This document shows positions 35,269 through 43,217 of a stretch of DNA of 64,000 nucleotides, in pieces. The position numbers were made by a program, and so were the translations under genes. The DNA lies in the NCBI GenBank assembly GCA_016218575.1, contig JACRDN010000023.1, positions 62,001 to 126,000 of the forward strand, in the 5' to 3' direction. Positions within the stretch are counted from its first letter, which is position 1, and the number at the start of each line of letters is the position of its first letter. The stretch is from Elusimicrobiota bacterium. Lineage in GTDB: Bacteria; Elusimicrobiota; Elusimicrobia; UBA1565; UBA9628. The notes under the pieces are model-generated. The model was given only the letters and a program-made list of their open reading frames with translations, was not told the origin of the DNA and did no database searches.

Positions 35269-35323
35269 CCGTGGGCGCGCAAACAGGAACTTTGGCGCAA
35301 GCGCGGTGTCTTGATGGGACATC

Positions 35324-35707
35324 ATGCGTTTGGCCATAGCATTCGTCGTTGCAGCTCTCTGCGTCCTCATCGCGCCCGGCCCGCTTCACGCGGGCAAGCT
35401 GGACCTCGATATTTACGGAACCGCGCCCAATCTGCCTCGGGCTCCCAACAATGGGGTGCGGCCGCAGTTCCGGCTGCTGCCCGGCGACCCGCGCGGCCTG
35501 CAGGGCGAGAGCCGGTGGGTGCGCAATGTGTCGCACGCGGGATACGCGGGCCTGGGCGTGGCGGGCTTGGTGGGGGCCTTGGCCACAGGCGGGATAGGTC
35601 CAGCCATTGGTTTCGGGGTCGTGGCTCTCATCCATGGCTACGGCTTGTGGAGAGAGCGCGGTGAGCCAAGCCAGCCGCCGCATCCCAGGCGCGTTCCGGA
35701 GCCCTGA
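35324..35707 (+). CDS. Small secreted or membrane-anchored protein, unknown
   Basis: 127 residues. A signal peptide (MRLAIAFVVAALCVLIAPGP, cleavage near HAG) and one glycine-rich hydrophobic segment (YAGLGVAGLVGALATGGIGP onward, about 75-105) with a proline-rich tail (PSQPPHPRRVPEP). The family is not recognised. It ends 30 bases before a strong hairpin. Confidence 0.55.
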   Translation: MRLAIAFVVAALCVLIAPGPLHAGKLDLDIYGTAPNLPRAPNNGVRPQFRLLPGDPRGLQGESRWVRNVSHAGYAGLGVAGLVGALATGGIGPAIGFGVVALIHGYGLWRERGEPSQPPHPRRVPEP

Positions 35708-35736
35708 GACGATGGAACTAAAAGGGACCCTCGTAT

Positions 35737-35765
35737 ACTTGAAGTCACAATTTATGACTTCAAGT
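35737..35765. terminator. Candidate bidirectional terminator hairpin between convergent genes
   Basis: ACTTGAAGTCA and TGACTTCAAGT pair perfectly (11 bp) around a 7-base AT-rich loop. It lies between the 3' ends of a plus-strand and a minus-strand gene, but the T-runs on either side are weak. Confidence 0.4.
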
Positions 35766-35781
35766 TGGGGAGGGATTTGTG

Positions 35782-36426
35782 TTAGCGACAGAACGCCTTG
35801 ACCTTGTCCAGCGAGTCCCACACGCCTGCGTCGGTCATCTTCTGGAGGGTCTGGCGGTCGAAGTCCCACCAGCGGAGCTTGAGGAGGTAGGCGATGTCCT
35901 TGGGTCTGAATCGGTAGCGCAGGACCTTGGCGGGGCTGCCGACGGCGACGGCGTAGGGGGGGATGTCCTTGGTGACCACACTGCCGGCGCCGAGCACGGC
36001 GCCGTGGCCGACCGTGACTCCCTTGAGCACGGTGACATTGGCGCCGATCCAGACATCGTGGCCGATGGTTGCGGTCTCGGCGTCCTTCTCGTAGTCCTTG
36101 AAGCCCTTGACCAAGCCCCCGCAGGCCTCCGACAGATAGAAAGAATGGGTGGAGACCCAGAGATTGTGCTCCCAGAGCCCGATGTAGACGCCGGGGCCGA
36201 TGGAGTTGAACTTGCCTATCGTCGAGGCGTTGACCATTGCGTAGGGCCCGATCACCGAATAGTCCCCGATGGCGCTGGCGCGCAGTTCCGTGTGGGGCTT
36301 CAAGCGGCTGTAGTCCCCCATGATGCTGCGCCTGACCGAGCAGTCCGGTCCGATGATCGAGGTCTTGGCGAGAGTGTTGCTGTCCTTGGCCTTGAGCCAG
36401 TCCTTTCGGAAGTTCTGGAATTTCAC
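35782..36426 (-). CDS. Hexapeptide-repeat (left-handed beta-helix) acyltransferase
   Basis: 214 residues from a GTG overlapping the upstream stop (GTGA). Hexapeptide repeats run from SIIGPDCSVRRSIMGDYS through IGDYSVIGPYAMVNASTIGK, then IGHDVWIGANVTVLKGVTVG and GAVLGAGSVVTKDIPPYAVA, followed by the C-terminal helix. It matches the xenobiotic/maltose-type O- or N-acetyltransferases. Being the last gene after a radical SAM and an aminotransferase gene, it may acylate the amino group that the aminotransferase installs; this is inference. Confidence 0.88.
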   Translation of the reverse strand: MKFQNFRKDWLKAKDSNTLAKTSIIGPDCSVRRSIMGDYSRLKPHTELRASAIGDYSVIGPYAMVNASTIGKFNSIGPGVYIGLWEHNLWVSTHSFYLSEACGGLVKGFKDYEKDAETATIGHDVWIGANVTVLKGVTVGHGAVLGAGSVVTKDIPPYAVAVGSPAKVLRYRFRPKDIAYLLKLRWWDFDRQTLQKMTDAGVWDSLDKVKAFCR

Positions 36427-37520
36427 GCCGAGAGCCTCCCGGGATTGGCCTTGGCCCAAGTTTTGAATTCCTTGAGAAAGGCCTCCATGGCTTTCCTCGG
36501 CCCCAGCGTGACGCGCACGGCGCGGTCTAGTGGTTTCTCAAATGAGGCCCTGATGTATATTTTCTTCTTGCGCATCTGAGCCACCAGATCCTTGACCGCC
36601 TCGTTGTCGCGCAGAAAAACCAGCATGGCGTTGGTCCTGTCCCCGCCCAGCCAGCGCGCGCCCATGGCGGCGAGGCCCCGGCGCAGCTTGTCGCGGCCCT
36701 CTTGGGTGGCGCGGGCGTAGTTCTTCATGATATCAGGGTGGTCGAGCATGTACGAGGCCACGGCCATGGAGAGGCTGTTGGACTCGACCAAGGAGCGGGT
36801 CTTGGAGAGATAAGAGATGGTCTCGGGCCGGGACATCATGTATCCGACCCGGGCCCCGGCCAGGCCGAAGGCCTTGGAGCAGGTCTGGAGGATGATGACG
36901 TTGTCAAATTCTCCGATGAGGCCCGCGGCGGTCTCGGCGCCGAAGAAGCCGTAGGCCTCGTCCACGACGAGAAAGGCCCCTCGCTCTTGGCAGCGCCGGG
37001 CTAGGTCCCGCAGGAACGGGACGCCGACGTAGCTTTCGATGGGCAGGTTGGGATTGGGGACGCAGACGAACGCGGTTCTGCCGCTCAGGCCCGAGTCGAT
37101 GTCCGAGAGGCGCAGCTCCGGGCGCTCATCGAAGCCTATGGCCCTGTGGTTTACCCGGTAGATGGACGAGTATATCCGGTACATGGGGTAGGTGGGATCC
37201 ACCACCAGGACCTCGTCTCCCGGCTCGGTTAAGGTCTCGTAAAGGACGCGGATGGACTCGGTGATGCCGTTGGTCAGGTACAGGTGGTCGGCGGGAAGGC
37301 TGGTGAAGCGAGAGAGCTTGTCGTAGAAGCCGGCCGGGTCCGGGTAATAGTTGAGGAGCCGGCTCGTGAGCCCCCGGCGCAGGTCCGCCATAACGCTCTT
37401 GGGGAATGGGACGACGCGCTCGTTGCGGTCGAGGCACAGCCCCTCCTCCATGTCGCGGCCCGAGGAGGTGCGGTAGCGCTCCAGGGCCAGAAGATGCGGC
37501 TTGAAGCGCCGATGGCTCAT
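36423..37520 (-). CDS. HisC-like class I/II PLP aminotransferase
   Basis: 365 residues from the ATG overlapping the radical SAM stop (ATGA). LDRNERVVPFPKSV and YYPDPAGFYDKLS at the N-terminus, FVCVPNPNLPIES, VVDEAYGFFG (PLP-contact Asp) and TCSKAFGLAGARVGYMMS with the catalytic Lys are all HisC-type features. Histidinol-phosphate aminotransferases normally sit in his operons; here the context is glycan modification, between radical SAM and acyltransferase genes. HisC-like enzymes also act in unusual sugar or amino-alcohol pathways. Substrate unknown. Confidence 0.85.
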   Translation of the reverse strand: MSHRRFKPHLLALERYRTSSGRDMEEGLCLDRNERVVPFPKSVMADLRRGLTSRLLNYYPDPAGFYDKLSRFTSLPADHLYLTNGITESIRVLYETLTEPGDEVLVVDPTYPMYRIYSSIYRVNHRAIGFDERPELRLSDIDSGLSGRTAFVCVPNPNLPIESYVGVPFLRDLARRCQERGAFLVVDEAYGFFGAETAAGLIGEFDNVIILQTCSKAFGLAGARVGYMMSRPETISYLSKTRSLVESNSLSMAVASYMLDHPDIMKNYARATQEGRDKLRRGLAAMGARWLGGDRTNAMLVFLRDNEAVKDLVAQMRKKKIYIRASFEKPLDRAVRVTLGPRKAMEAFLKEFKTWAKANPGRLSA

Positions 37521-38530
37521 GAACGGCGTTTCTTGGGAGGTTCGGGCGCGAAGGGGCGCGCGAACTCTGGCACCAGGGGTGCCGTCGGCTCGTCGCAGTT
37601 GCCCAGGCAATTGTGGCAGATGAGGCCCTTGAGGTCGCCCGAGATGTGGCGCTCCCTGAGCCTTACGAAGCGCTCGTTGTGCCAGGCCTCCTTCATGGTG
37701 GTCACGCTCAGGTCCGCCACGCAGAGGTAATTCTGGTAGTCCACGACACAGGTCGTCATGAAGCCCTGCGGGGTGATGGTGCAGCGGAAAAAGGGGTCCG
37801 GGCACTTGCCGAGCTTCTGGCCGGGGAGCATGCTCCCGAGGAGATTGTTTTTGTCCACATCCTCGGTGGCGTTGTTCTCGTACATGTTGCCGCCCTGGTT
37901 GGAGCAGCCGCGCAAATCGTCGGCGTCCGTGTAGGGCTCGAGGAGCTTCTGGAGGATGGGCCATTCCCCCTCGGTCAAGCGCGTGGGCACCATGCTGAAG
38001 TAGAGCCCGTATTTGAGCCCGCTTTTCTCCCGATAGGCGTGGAACCACTTGATGTGCTCGATGACCTTGTCGAAGTCGTCGCTGCCGTGGATTTTCTTGT
38101 AGGACTCGCGGGTTCCGGCGTTGACCGAGAACTTGACGCTGTCCAAGCCCGCGTCCAGAACGGGCTTGGCCCGTTCGGGGGTGGCCAGGGCCGCGTTGGT
38201 GGTGATGAAGACGTAGCCGACCCCGATTTTCTTGGCGTAGGCCACGAACTCGGCCAGATCCTTGCGCACGAAGGGCTCTCCGGTGGCGTAGAAGCCCACG
38301 TCCGTGGTGCCGTTTTCCTTGCACTCGCGCAGGAGCCGGAAGGCCAGCTCCTTGTCCATGTTGGCGCGCTCGGCGATCTTGACGTTGCTGCAGAACACGC
38401 AGGTGTGATTGCAGGCGTTGCTGATGTCGAAGAATACCTCGCGCGGGAAGGGGGGCCGGGGGTTGTCCCACTCCACTTGGGTGCGCTGGGACTTCTTCTT
38501 TATGAATTGCGCGGCGGAGCGGTTGGTCAT
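37517..38530 (-). CDS. Radical SAM/SPASM-like enzyme
   Basis: 337 residues. FFDISNACNHTCVFCSN holds the CxxxCxxC cluster motif (near 40-47). YATGEPFVRKDL is the GGEP-like SAM-binding motif, and the C-terminus has further Cys residues (CPDPFFRCTITPQG; CVVDYQNYLCVADL; CHNCLGNC) of a SPASM/twitch domain that binds an auxiliary iron-sulfur cluster. It heads a three-gene overlapping unit with the aminotransferase and the acyltransferase. Its GGAGG ribosome-binding site lies in the 3' arm of a hairpin, and a TATAAT is present 34 bases upstream. Confidence 0.9.
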   Translation of the reverse strand: MTNRSAAQFIKKKSQRTQVEWDNPRPPFPREVFFDISNACNHTCVFCSNVKIAERANMDKELAFRLLRECKENGTTDVGFYATGEPFVRKDLAEFVAYAKKIGVGYVFITTNAALATPERAKPVLDAGLDSVKFSVNAGTRESYKKIHGSDDFDKVIEHIKWFHAYREKSGLKYGLYFSMVPTRLTEGEWPILQKLLEPYTDADDLRGCSNQGGNMYENNATEDVDKNNLLGSMLPGQKLGKCPDPFFRCTITPQGFMTTCVVDYQNYLCVADLSVTTMKEAWHNERFVRLRERHISGDLKGLICHNCLGNCDEPTAPLVPEFARPFAPEPPKKRRS

Positions 38531-38537
38531 GTCTGTA

Positions 38538-38555
38538 GCCTCCGCGTTCGGAGGC
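38538..38555 (-). promoter_or_regulatory. Hairpin sequestering the ribosome-binding site of the radical SAM gene
   Basis: GCCTCCG and CGGAGGC pair (7 bp, 4-base loop). On the transcript the 3' arm contains GGAGG eight bases before the ATG at 38530. The fold would block translation start until melted or bound. Confidence 0.4.
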
Positions 38556-38563
38556 GAATAATG

Positions 38564-38569
38564 ATTATA
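38564..38569 (-). promoter_or_regulatory. TATAAT -10 box upstream of the radical SAM gene
   Basis: A perfect TATAAT on the minus strand inside GATATAATCATTATT, between the ArnT-like gene stop and the radical SAM start. The same TTTGATATAATC 12-mer occurs at 8127-8138. No clear -35 box. Confidence 0.4.
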
Positions 38570-38576
38570 TCAAACA

Positions 38577-40076
38577 TCACCGGCCTAAAATTCGGTAAAG
38601 CTCGGCGTGGACGCCGGGGAAGAGGGGAACGGATTCCAACTTGAGAGTGGGCAAAGTCCCATGGCGCACGGCGCTCATGAGTCCCGCATTGGCTCGATTA
38701 AGGAGTGGTGAGAGATCACCCTTTGGAGCGTCCCGGACTAGAATGAGGAAATCCGCACTTTTGTCTTTAAGTCTAATGAGCGCCCCTTCGGCCGAACTCT
38801 GGGCGTAGCCCAGGTTGATGAAGCGATAACCGCGGCCTTCGGCCGCTGCGAGCGAACTCAAATTGTTGGCGTTGAGAAACGGGTGCTCCAGAGCCACCGC
38901 GATGACCGAGCCCGGACCCGCGTGCCTGGCGGCCGCGGCGACCAAAGCGGCGCGGTCCCAGCCGGGGTTATTCGAGGGGGGGCCGTTATAGGCTAGGGCG
39001 CGAGCCTCGGGCCAGCCGAAAGTTTGGGAGCTGAATACTCCGAGTGGAATCAGGATGATGAGCCCCAGAAGGCTTCTTCGAAGCCTTCCACTGGCCCAGG
39101 AGGCGGCGCAGGCCCCTAGTCCTATGGCCAAGGCCGGCAAGGCCGGGGCCAGATAGCGCAGTTCCTTGTTGACTCCCATCGTCCAGGCGAGCCATGGCAA
39201 TAAAAACCATCCCGCTAGAAATTTGGATGGGGAGAGCTCGCCCATTTTCCTCCAGTTCAACAGGATGAGGGAGAAAAAAACCGCTACGCAACTAAAAGAC
39301 AGGCCTTGCCCCAAGAACTGCAATTGAGGGGAGACAAACCGCGCCCACGGGCCCGAACCGCCGGGCCCGTAGTCTTTCCCGATGGCCCCGAAGCCCGCGC
39401 TCCAGGCGAACCCCAAGGCGTACGGCCAATTGAAGGCGTACCAGGTCCCGGCGACCAGGACGGCCGCAAGCGCCGCAGTCTTTGCTTGCGGCCGGAGTTC
39501 CCGGCGCATGAGCCAAATGCTGGACAGGGCGTAGATCGGAAAAAGGGACTTGGCCAGCAGGCCAAGCCCTAGGATGAGCCCCAGGGAGAATCCTCTCTCT
39601 TTTTCTTTTATTTGGAGGATTCTCCACTGGGTCCAGGTGACTAACGTTGCCAGGACGCATTCCACCAAGTAAATCCGGGATAGTCCGTACAACATTGGCA
39701 TGAGTGCTGCGAAAATGACGGAGAGAAGGCCGGCCTTCTCTCCATAGAGCTTTCGACCGATCTTGTAGCAGAATACCCAGCACAGGGACAGGGCGAGTTG
39801 ATTCACCCAAAGCGCCGCCCTCTCGCCCGGCCCAAACAGCCAGTAAAACGGAAGAGGCAGGACGGAAATGAGAGGGGCCTTGATCTTGAAGGAAACGACA
39901 TACTCCCAAGCGAAGGCGGCCATACTTTGCTTGAGGGCGTAGTAAAAGCGGAAGCTGTTTTCCAAGTACCAGGCGTCGTCCCAGGCCGGGGGCGCCTTGT
40001 GATGGAGGATATGCCAGGCGTTGCCGGCCAGGACCAAAGCGCAGACGCCGAGGGCTGCGGCGCGCCAAGCCTTCAT
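38577..40076 (-). CDS. ArnT/PMT-like membrane glycosyltransferase
   Basis: 499 residues with about eleven helices. The first periplasmic loop carries APPAWDDAWYLENSFRFYYA with the DD/D acidic pair used by GT39/GT83 enzymes to activate polyprenyl-linked sugar; KELRYLAPALPALAIGLGA is the typical late-loop R-Y-L-x-P motif. A soluble C-terminal region (about 390-499) follows. The ATG overlaps the flippase stop. Likely adds a sugar to a lipid- or glycan-acceptor on the periplasmic face. Confidence 0.8.
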   Translation of the reverse strand: MKAWRAAALGVCALVLAGNAWHILHHKAPPAWDDAWYLENSFRFYYALKQSMAAFAWEYVVSFKIKAPLISVLPLPFYWLFGPGERAALWVNQLALSLCWVFCYKIGRKLYGEKAGLLSVIFAALMPMLYGLSRIYLVECVLATLVTWTQWRILQIKEKERGFSLGLILGLGLLAKSLFPIYALSSIWLMRRELRPQAKTAALAAVLVAGTWYAFNWPYALGFAWSAGFGAIGKDYGPGGSGPWARFVSPQLQFLGQGLSFSCVAVFFSLILLNWRKMGELSPSKFLAGWFLLPWLAWTMGVNKELRYLAPALPALAIGLGACAASWASGRLRRSLLGLIILIPLGVFSSQTFGWPEARALAYNGPPSNNPGWDRAALVAAAARHAGPGSVIAVALEHPFLNANNLSSLAAAEGRGYRFINLGYAQSSAEGALIRLKDKSADFLILVRDAPKGDLSPLLNRANAGLMSAVRHGTLPTLKLESVPLFPGVHAELYRILGR

Positions 40077-41743
40077 TTCTTCTGGAGCGACGAGGCCAAT
40101 GCGTAGGCGGCCAGCCCCAGGCCGTAGGCCCCGACCAAGGCCAGGACCGCGCCCGTGATGCCCCAGCGCGGGATGAGCAGAAGTCCCAGCGCCGCGTTGG
40201 AGAGGCCCGCCACCAAGGAGCCCGCGACCGATATGCAGAGGCCGCGGAAGTCCCTGGCCGAATACAGGGCCGCGGCCACGCCGTGGATCAAGATGAGGGC
40301 CGCGGCCGCCGCGAAGAGCGCCGCCCAGTCTAGCCGGAAAGGATATTGCCGGCCGAAGAGGGAGAGAGCCGCGGCCTCGGCCGCGAGGAAAAAGCCCATG
40401 GCTCCTAGGGCCATGGGCAGGAAGAATTTCCTAAAAGTCCTCCACGTGGCGCGCTGGCCCTCGGCGGAGCTGGCCAGCGGCACTAGGACCGAGCTCAGCA
40501 TGTAAAGGAAGGCGAGGCTCACCTGGGCGGTGGAGGTGAAGTAGGCGCTGAAAATCCCGACCTCCTGGGCCGAGTGGTGGTGGTGGTGGAGAATGAGCCG
40601 TGCGGGCCCCAGGACGCAGGCGATGGCCAGGAGGTTCAAGGTGGCGACCAAGGCGTATCGGAAAATGAGCCGAAAGGCCGAAGGCTCAAAGGCGGGCTTG
40701 AGGTAGGTCCTCAAAGTCCACAGGGAATAGAGCGCGGCCACCGCGAGGCTCGAGCACAAAGTTATGATGAGGGCCTCATGGTTGGGCGGGCCCTTCAGGG
40801 CGTAGAAAATTAGGAAGGCCGGCGCGGAAAGCCCATAAATGGCCTCGGCCGCGCCCCGGTAGTCGAAGCGCTTGAGGCCGAGAAGAGGGCTTGAGACCAC
40901 GATGTAGAAGGCCGTGAAATAAGCGAAGGCGAGGGAGAGGTTGAATAGCGGGATGGGGAGAGAGAGAATGCCAGCGATAGACTCGCGGCCCGCAGCGGCC
41001 GCCAGGAGCCAAAGACTTCCCCAAAGCAGGAAGGTAGTGAACGTCGTGGAGATGATCTTGGAACGCTCGGCGGGTTTTTTCTCCTCGGAAACGAATTTGC
41101 TCATGGCCAGGGGGAAGCCCATCATGGGCAGTATCTGAAGATACGCGGCGGCGGCGAGCACGAGGTTCGCCTTGCCGTATTCGATCGGCCCGAGCCAGCG
41201 CCCCGCCGCCACTTGGGTGAGCAAGGTGGAGGCCTTGGCCAGGCCATAGAGGAACCCGATCCAGGTAAATCCCCGTAAAAAGGCCATCAAGTGCTGGTTT
41301 GGGGTCGGCGAGGCCGAGCCCGGCTCGTGCCGAGCCTGGGCGAGGGAAGCTTCCATAGCCCCCTTCAGTTCCGAGAACGCCTTGGCTTGGGCGTGCTCGC
41401 GGGCCTTGCGCACCCGGCCGGCGCGGCGCTCGGGAGTCTCGGTTTCGGGCAGGCCATTTGCGGCCTCGACCCACTCCGCGGGGGTTTTGACGAGGTAGAG
41501 GCAGTCGCCCATGTGCCTGAGCGCGGGCAAGGGGCTGGCCAGCACAGCAAGCCCTGTGGCCAGGCACTCGTAGAGCTTGGCCGGGATCACGCCGCGGTTG
41601 TACTCGTCGTCGGCGTAAGGAAGCAGGAGCGCGTCGTAATGGGAGAGTGTTTCCGGCAGTTTGGCGTGCGGCACCGCCGACTTCAGCCTCACCCCTTCGG
41701 GGAGCGGCGGCGGCGCCTCCTTTCTCGGGCCGATCAAGTCCAC
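40073..41743 (-). CDS. Wzx-like flippase fused to C-terminal half of a GT-B glycosyltransferase (downstream part of an amber-split gene)
   Basis: 556 residues if translation starts at the GTG at 41743. Residues 1-145 are the donor-binding half of a GT1/TuaH-like glycosyltransferase (NRGVIPAKLYECLATGLAVLAS); residues 153-556 are a polysaccharide flippase (MATE-like PST/Wzx family) with about fourteen helices. The frame is the same as that of 41777-42466, and only an in-frame TAG at 41777-41779 separates them. The flippase part has its own ATG at 41287 but without a good ribosome-binding site. A run of five His (LHHHHHSAQ) lies in one loop. If the amber codon is real, flippase function depends on re-initiation or suppression. 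Confidence 0.7.
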   Translation of the reverse strand: MDLIGPRKEAPPPLPEGVRLKSAVPHAKLPETLSHYDALLLPYADDEYNRGVIPAKLYECLATGLAVLASPLPALRHMGDCLYLVKTPAEWVEAANGLPETETPERRAGRVRKAREHAQAKAFSELKGAMEASLAQARHEPGSASPTPNQHLMAFLRGFTWIGFLYGLAKASTLLTQVAAGRWLGPIEYGKANLVLAAAAYLQILPMMGFPLAMSKFVSEEKKPAERSKIISTTFTTFLLWGSLWLLAAAAGRESIAGILSLPIPLFNLSLAFAYFTAFYIVVSSPLLGLKRFDYRGAAEAIYGLSAPAFLIFYALKGPPNHEALIITLCSSLAVAALYSLWTLRTYLKPAFEPSAFRLIFRYALVATLNLLAIACVLGPARLILHHHHHSAQEVGIFSAYFTSTAQVSLAFLYMLSSVLVPLASSAEGQRATWRTFRKFFLPMALGAMGFFLAAEAAALSLFGRQYPFRLDWAALFAAAAALILIHGVAAALYSARDFRGLCISVAGSLVAGLSNAALGLLLIPRWGITGAVLALVGAYGLGLAAYALASSLQKK

Positions 41744-41776
41744 TTGGAAGCCCGCATCGGCCAGGGCCCGGATCGG

Positions 41777-42466
41777 CTAGTAGTCGAGGGCGCGCCAAAT
41801 GGTCCCGAAATAGCAAAGGCGAGTATAGCCGGAGCGCCGTCGCTCCGGTAGGAAGAAAGCTGGCGCAACTCCATGGTGGAGCTCTTTTACCCGCGGGTGC
41901 AGGCGGCTCTTGTCATCATAAAGGGTGCGCGAGGTCGCGAGCACCAGCGCGCTCTCGGCGATGAGCTCCTTCTCCTTCTTGGCCAGGTCCTTGGGGGGAT
42001 CGGGCAGGCCGTGGAAATTGTCCACGCAGTCGTAGACCGTGAGGGCGGGGCTCAAATATTTCAAGGCCTGCAAGGTTGTGTCGGTGGGAAGGTAGCAGAC
42101 GACGACGGGCGACGGCCCCAAGCCCAGGGAGTGGAGATTCTCGACGAGACCCGGCACCAGCAGGAAGGAGTTGAGCCTCCTGAATATTCTCCAGGTGGGC
42201 GGCAGGACCAGGGGATTGACCACGTGGAGATTGGCGGGCAGGCGGGCCCCGCGGCGGCGAGACCCTCCGGAGAAGAGCCGCCAAACCTTGTTCCAGAGCC
42301 TCGGCAAATCCCGCGGGGAGGGATTGCGAAAACCGGTGTTCTCGATGAAAAAGACCTCGTGCCCGGCCTCGGCCCACTGCGAGGCGAAGATTTGGTGGCG
42401 CTGCCAGGCCGCGTCCCACTCGATGCTACTGAGGATGACGATCTGGGACTCAGCGAGCCGGGTCAC
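41777..42466 (-). pseudogene. GT-B glycosyltransferase N-terminal half, cut by in-frame TAG
   Basis: 229 residues from a GTG preceded by GGAGG (a TTG five codons earlier is less likely). VILSSIEWDAAWQRHQIFAS is the family start, VVCYLPTDTTLQALKYL and YDCVDNFHGLPDPPKDL follow, and LCYFGTIWRALDY ends at a TAG. The same frame continues with PIRALADAGFQVDLIGP, the expected next strand of the GT-B second domain, so the stop interrupts a single gene of about 797 codons (40073-42466). Possible causes: a nonsense mutation (from TGG or CAG), a sequencing error or amber read-through. Confidence 0.75.
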
Positions 42467-43217
42467 GGCGCCTCCAGGCAAACCAATCCCAGCTTCCCTC
42501 GAGCTTCAGGGAAAAATCGCGCGCCGTGTCCCAAGCCGTGAGCTCGGTGCGGCAGAGAAGTAGGGGGTCGCGGTCCGGCGCGTTCAAGCCGTAGCGGCTG
42601 CAGCCGCCGAGAGCGTAGCCGGCGGCGGAGGCCGCGTCTCGTACTCTCCGGTTGACGGCTCCATGAGGATAGGAGAGAGTTGTGACGGGCTTGCCCAGGA
42701 GGTCTTCCAAAATTTCGCGGCTTTTCACCAGCTCATTGGACAGCGCGTCAGCCCCGAGCGAGCTCAGGGCTTTATGGTGATGGCCATGGGCTCCAATCAG
42801 AACGTTTTTAAATTGGGAGAGTTCTTTCAACTCTTTTGCCGTCAGATAAAGGGAATTTTTGCTCAAGACATAGCTCGAAGCCACGAACACCGTGAACGGG
42901 ATGCCGCGCTTGGCCAGGAGGGGGGCCGCTACGCGCAAGGTGTCCTTGTAGCCATCGTCGAAGGTAATGGCAACTTGGAGACGGTCGGGGCGGGGCTTGG
43001 CAAAGAGAGCCCACTCCCAGTCGGCCCTGGCCTCGGCCAGGGCCTCCAGGTGTTCCTCGAATCGGCGCGGGGAGAGGCTGAGGCCGTAATGGTCGTTCGG
43101 AACGGTGGAGCCTATTGAATGGTACAAGAGCGCCCTCAGCCCGGCCTTCGGCCGGGCCGCAGGGCGCAGGGCCCAAAGGCGCGAGAGGCCTCGGTAGGCC
43201 AGGTGTTTTAGGCTCAT
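42450..43217 (-). CDS. Polysaccharide deacetylase (NodB domain)
   Basis: 255 residues. VAITFDDGYKDTLRVAAPLL (motif 1, catalytic Asp pair) near 84 and GAHGHHHKALSSL (motif 2, metal-binding HxxxH) near 143, with LSYPHGAVNRRV as motif 3. NodB-type enzymes remove N-acetyl groups from polysaccharides. The start overlaps the FemAB-like stop (ATGA) and the end overlaps the GT gene by 17 bases. No signal peptide is obvious, so the enzyme may act on a lipid-linked intermediate or use another export route. Confidence 0.9.
   Translation of the reverse strand: MSLKHLAYRGLSRLWALRPAARPKAGLRALLYHSIGSTVPNDHYGLSLSPRRFEEHLEALAEARADWEWALFAKPRPDRLQVAITFDDGYKDTLRVAAPLLAKRGIPFTVFVASSYVLSKNSLYLTAKELKELSQFKNVLIGAHGHHHKALSSLGADALSNELVKSREILEDLLGKPVTTLSYPHGAVNRRVRDAASAAGYALGGCSRYGLNAPDRDPLLLCRTELTAWDTARDFSLKLEGSWDWFAWRRRDPAR

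Noticed and set aside
35716-35740. Partial likeness between CCTCGTATAC here and the CGCTCGTATAAG stretch upstream of the RAYT gene
   Set aside because: Only a seven-base core (TCGTATA) is shared; too short to call a RAYT remnant.
40568-40590. GTG/CAC trinucleotide run in the flippase gene as a phase-variable repeat
   Set aside because: Only five repeats, in frame as His5; a change would add or remove His rather than switch the frame.
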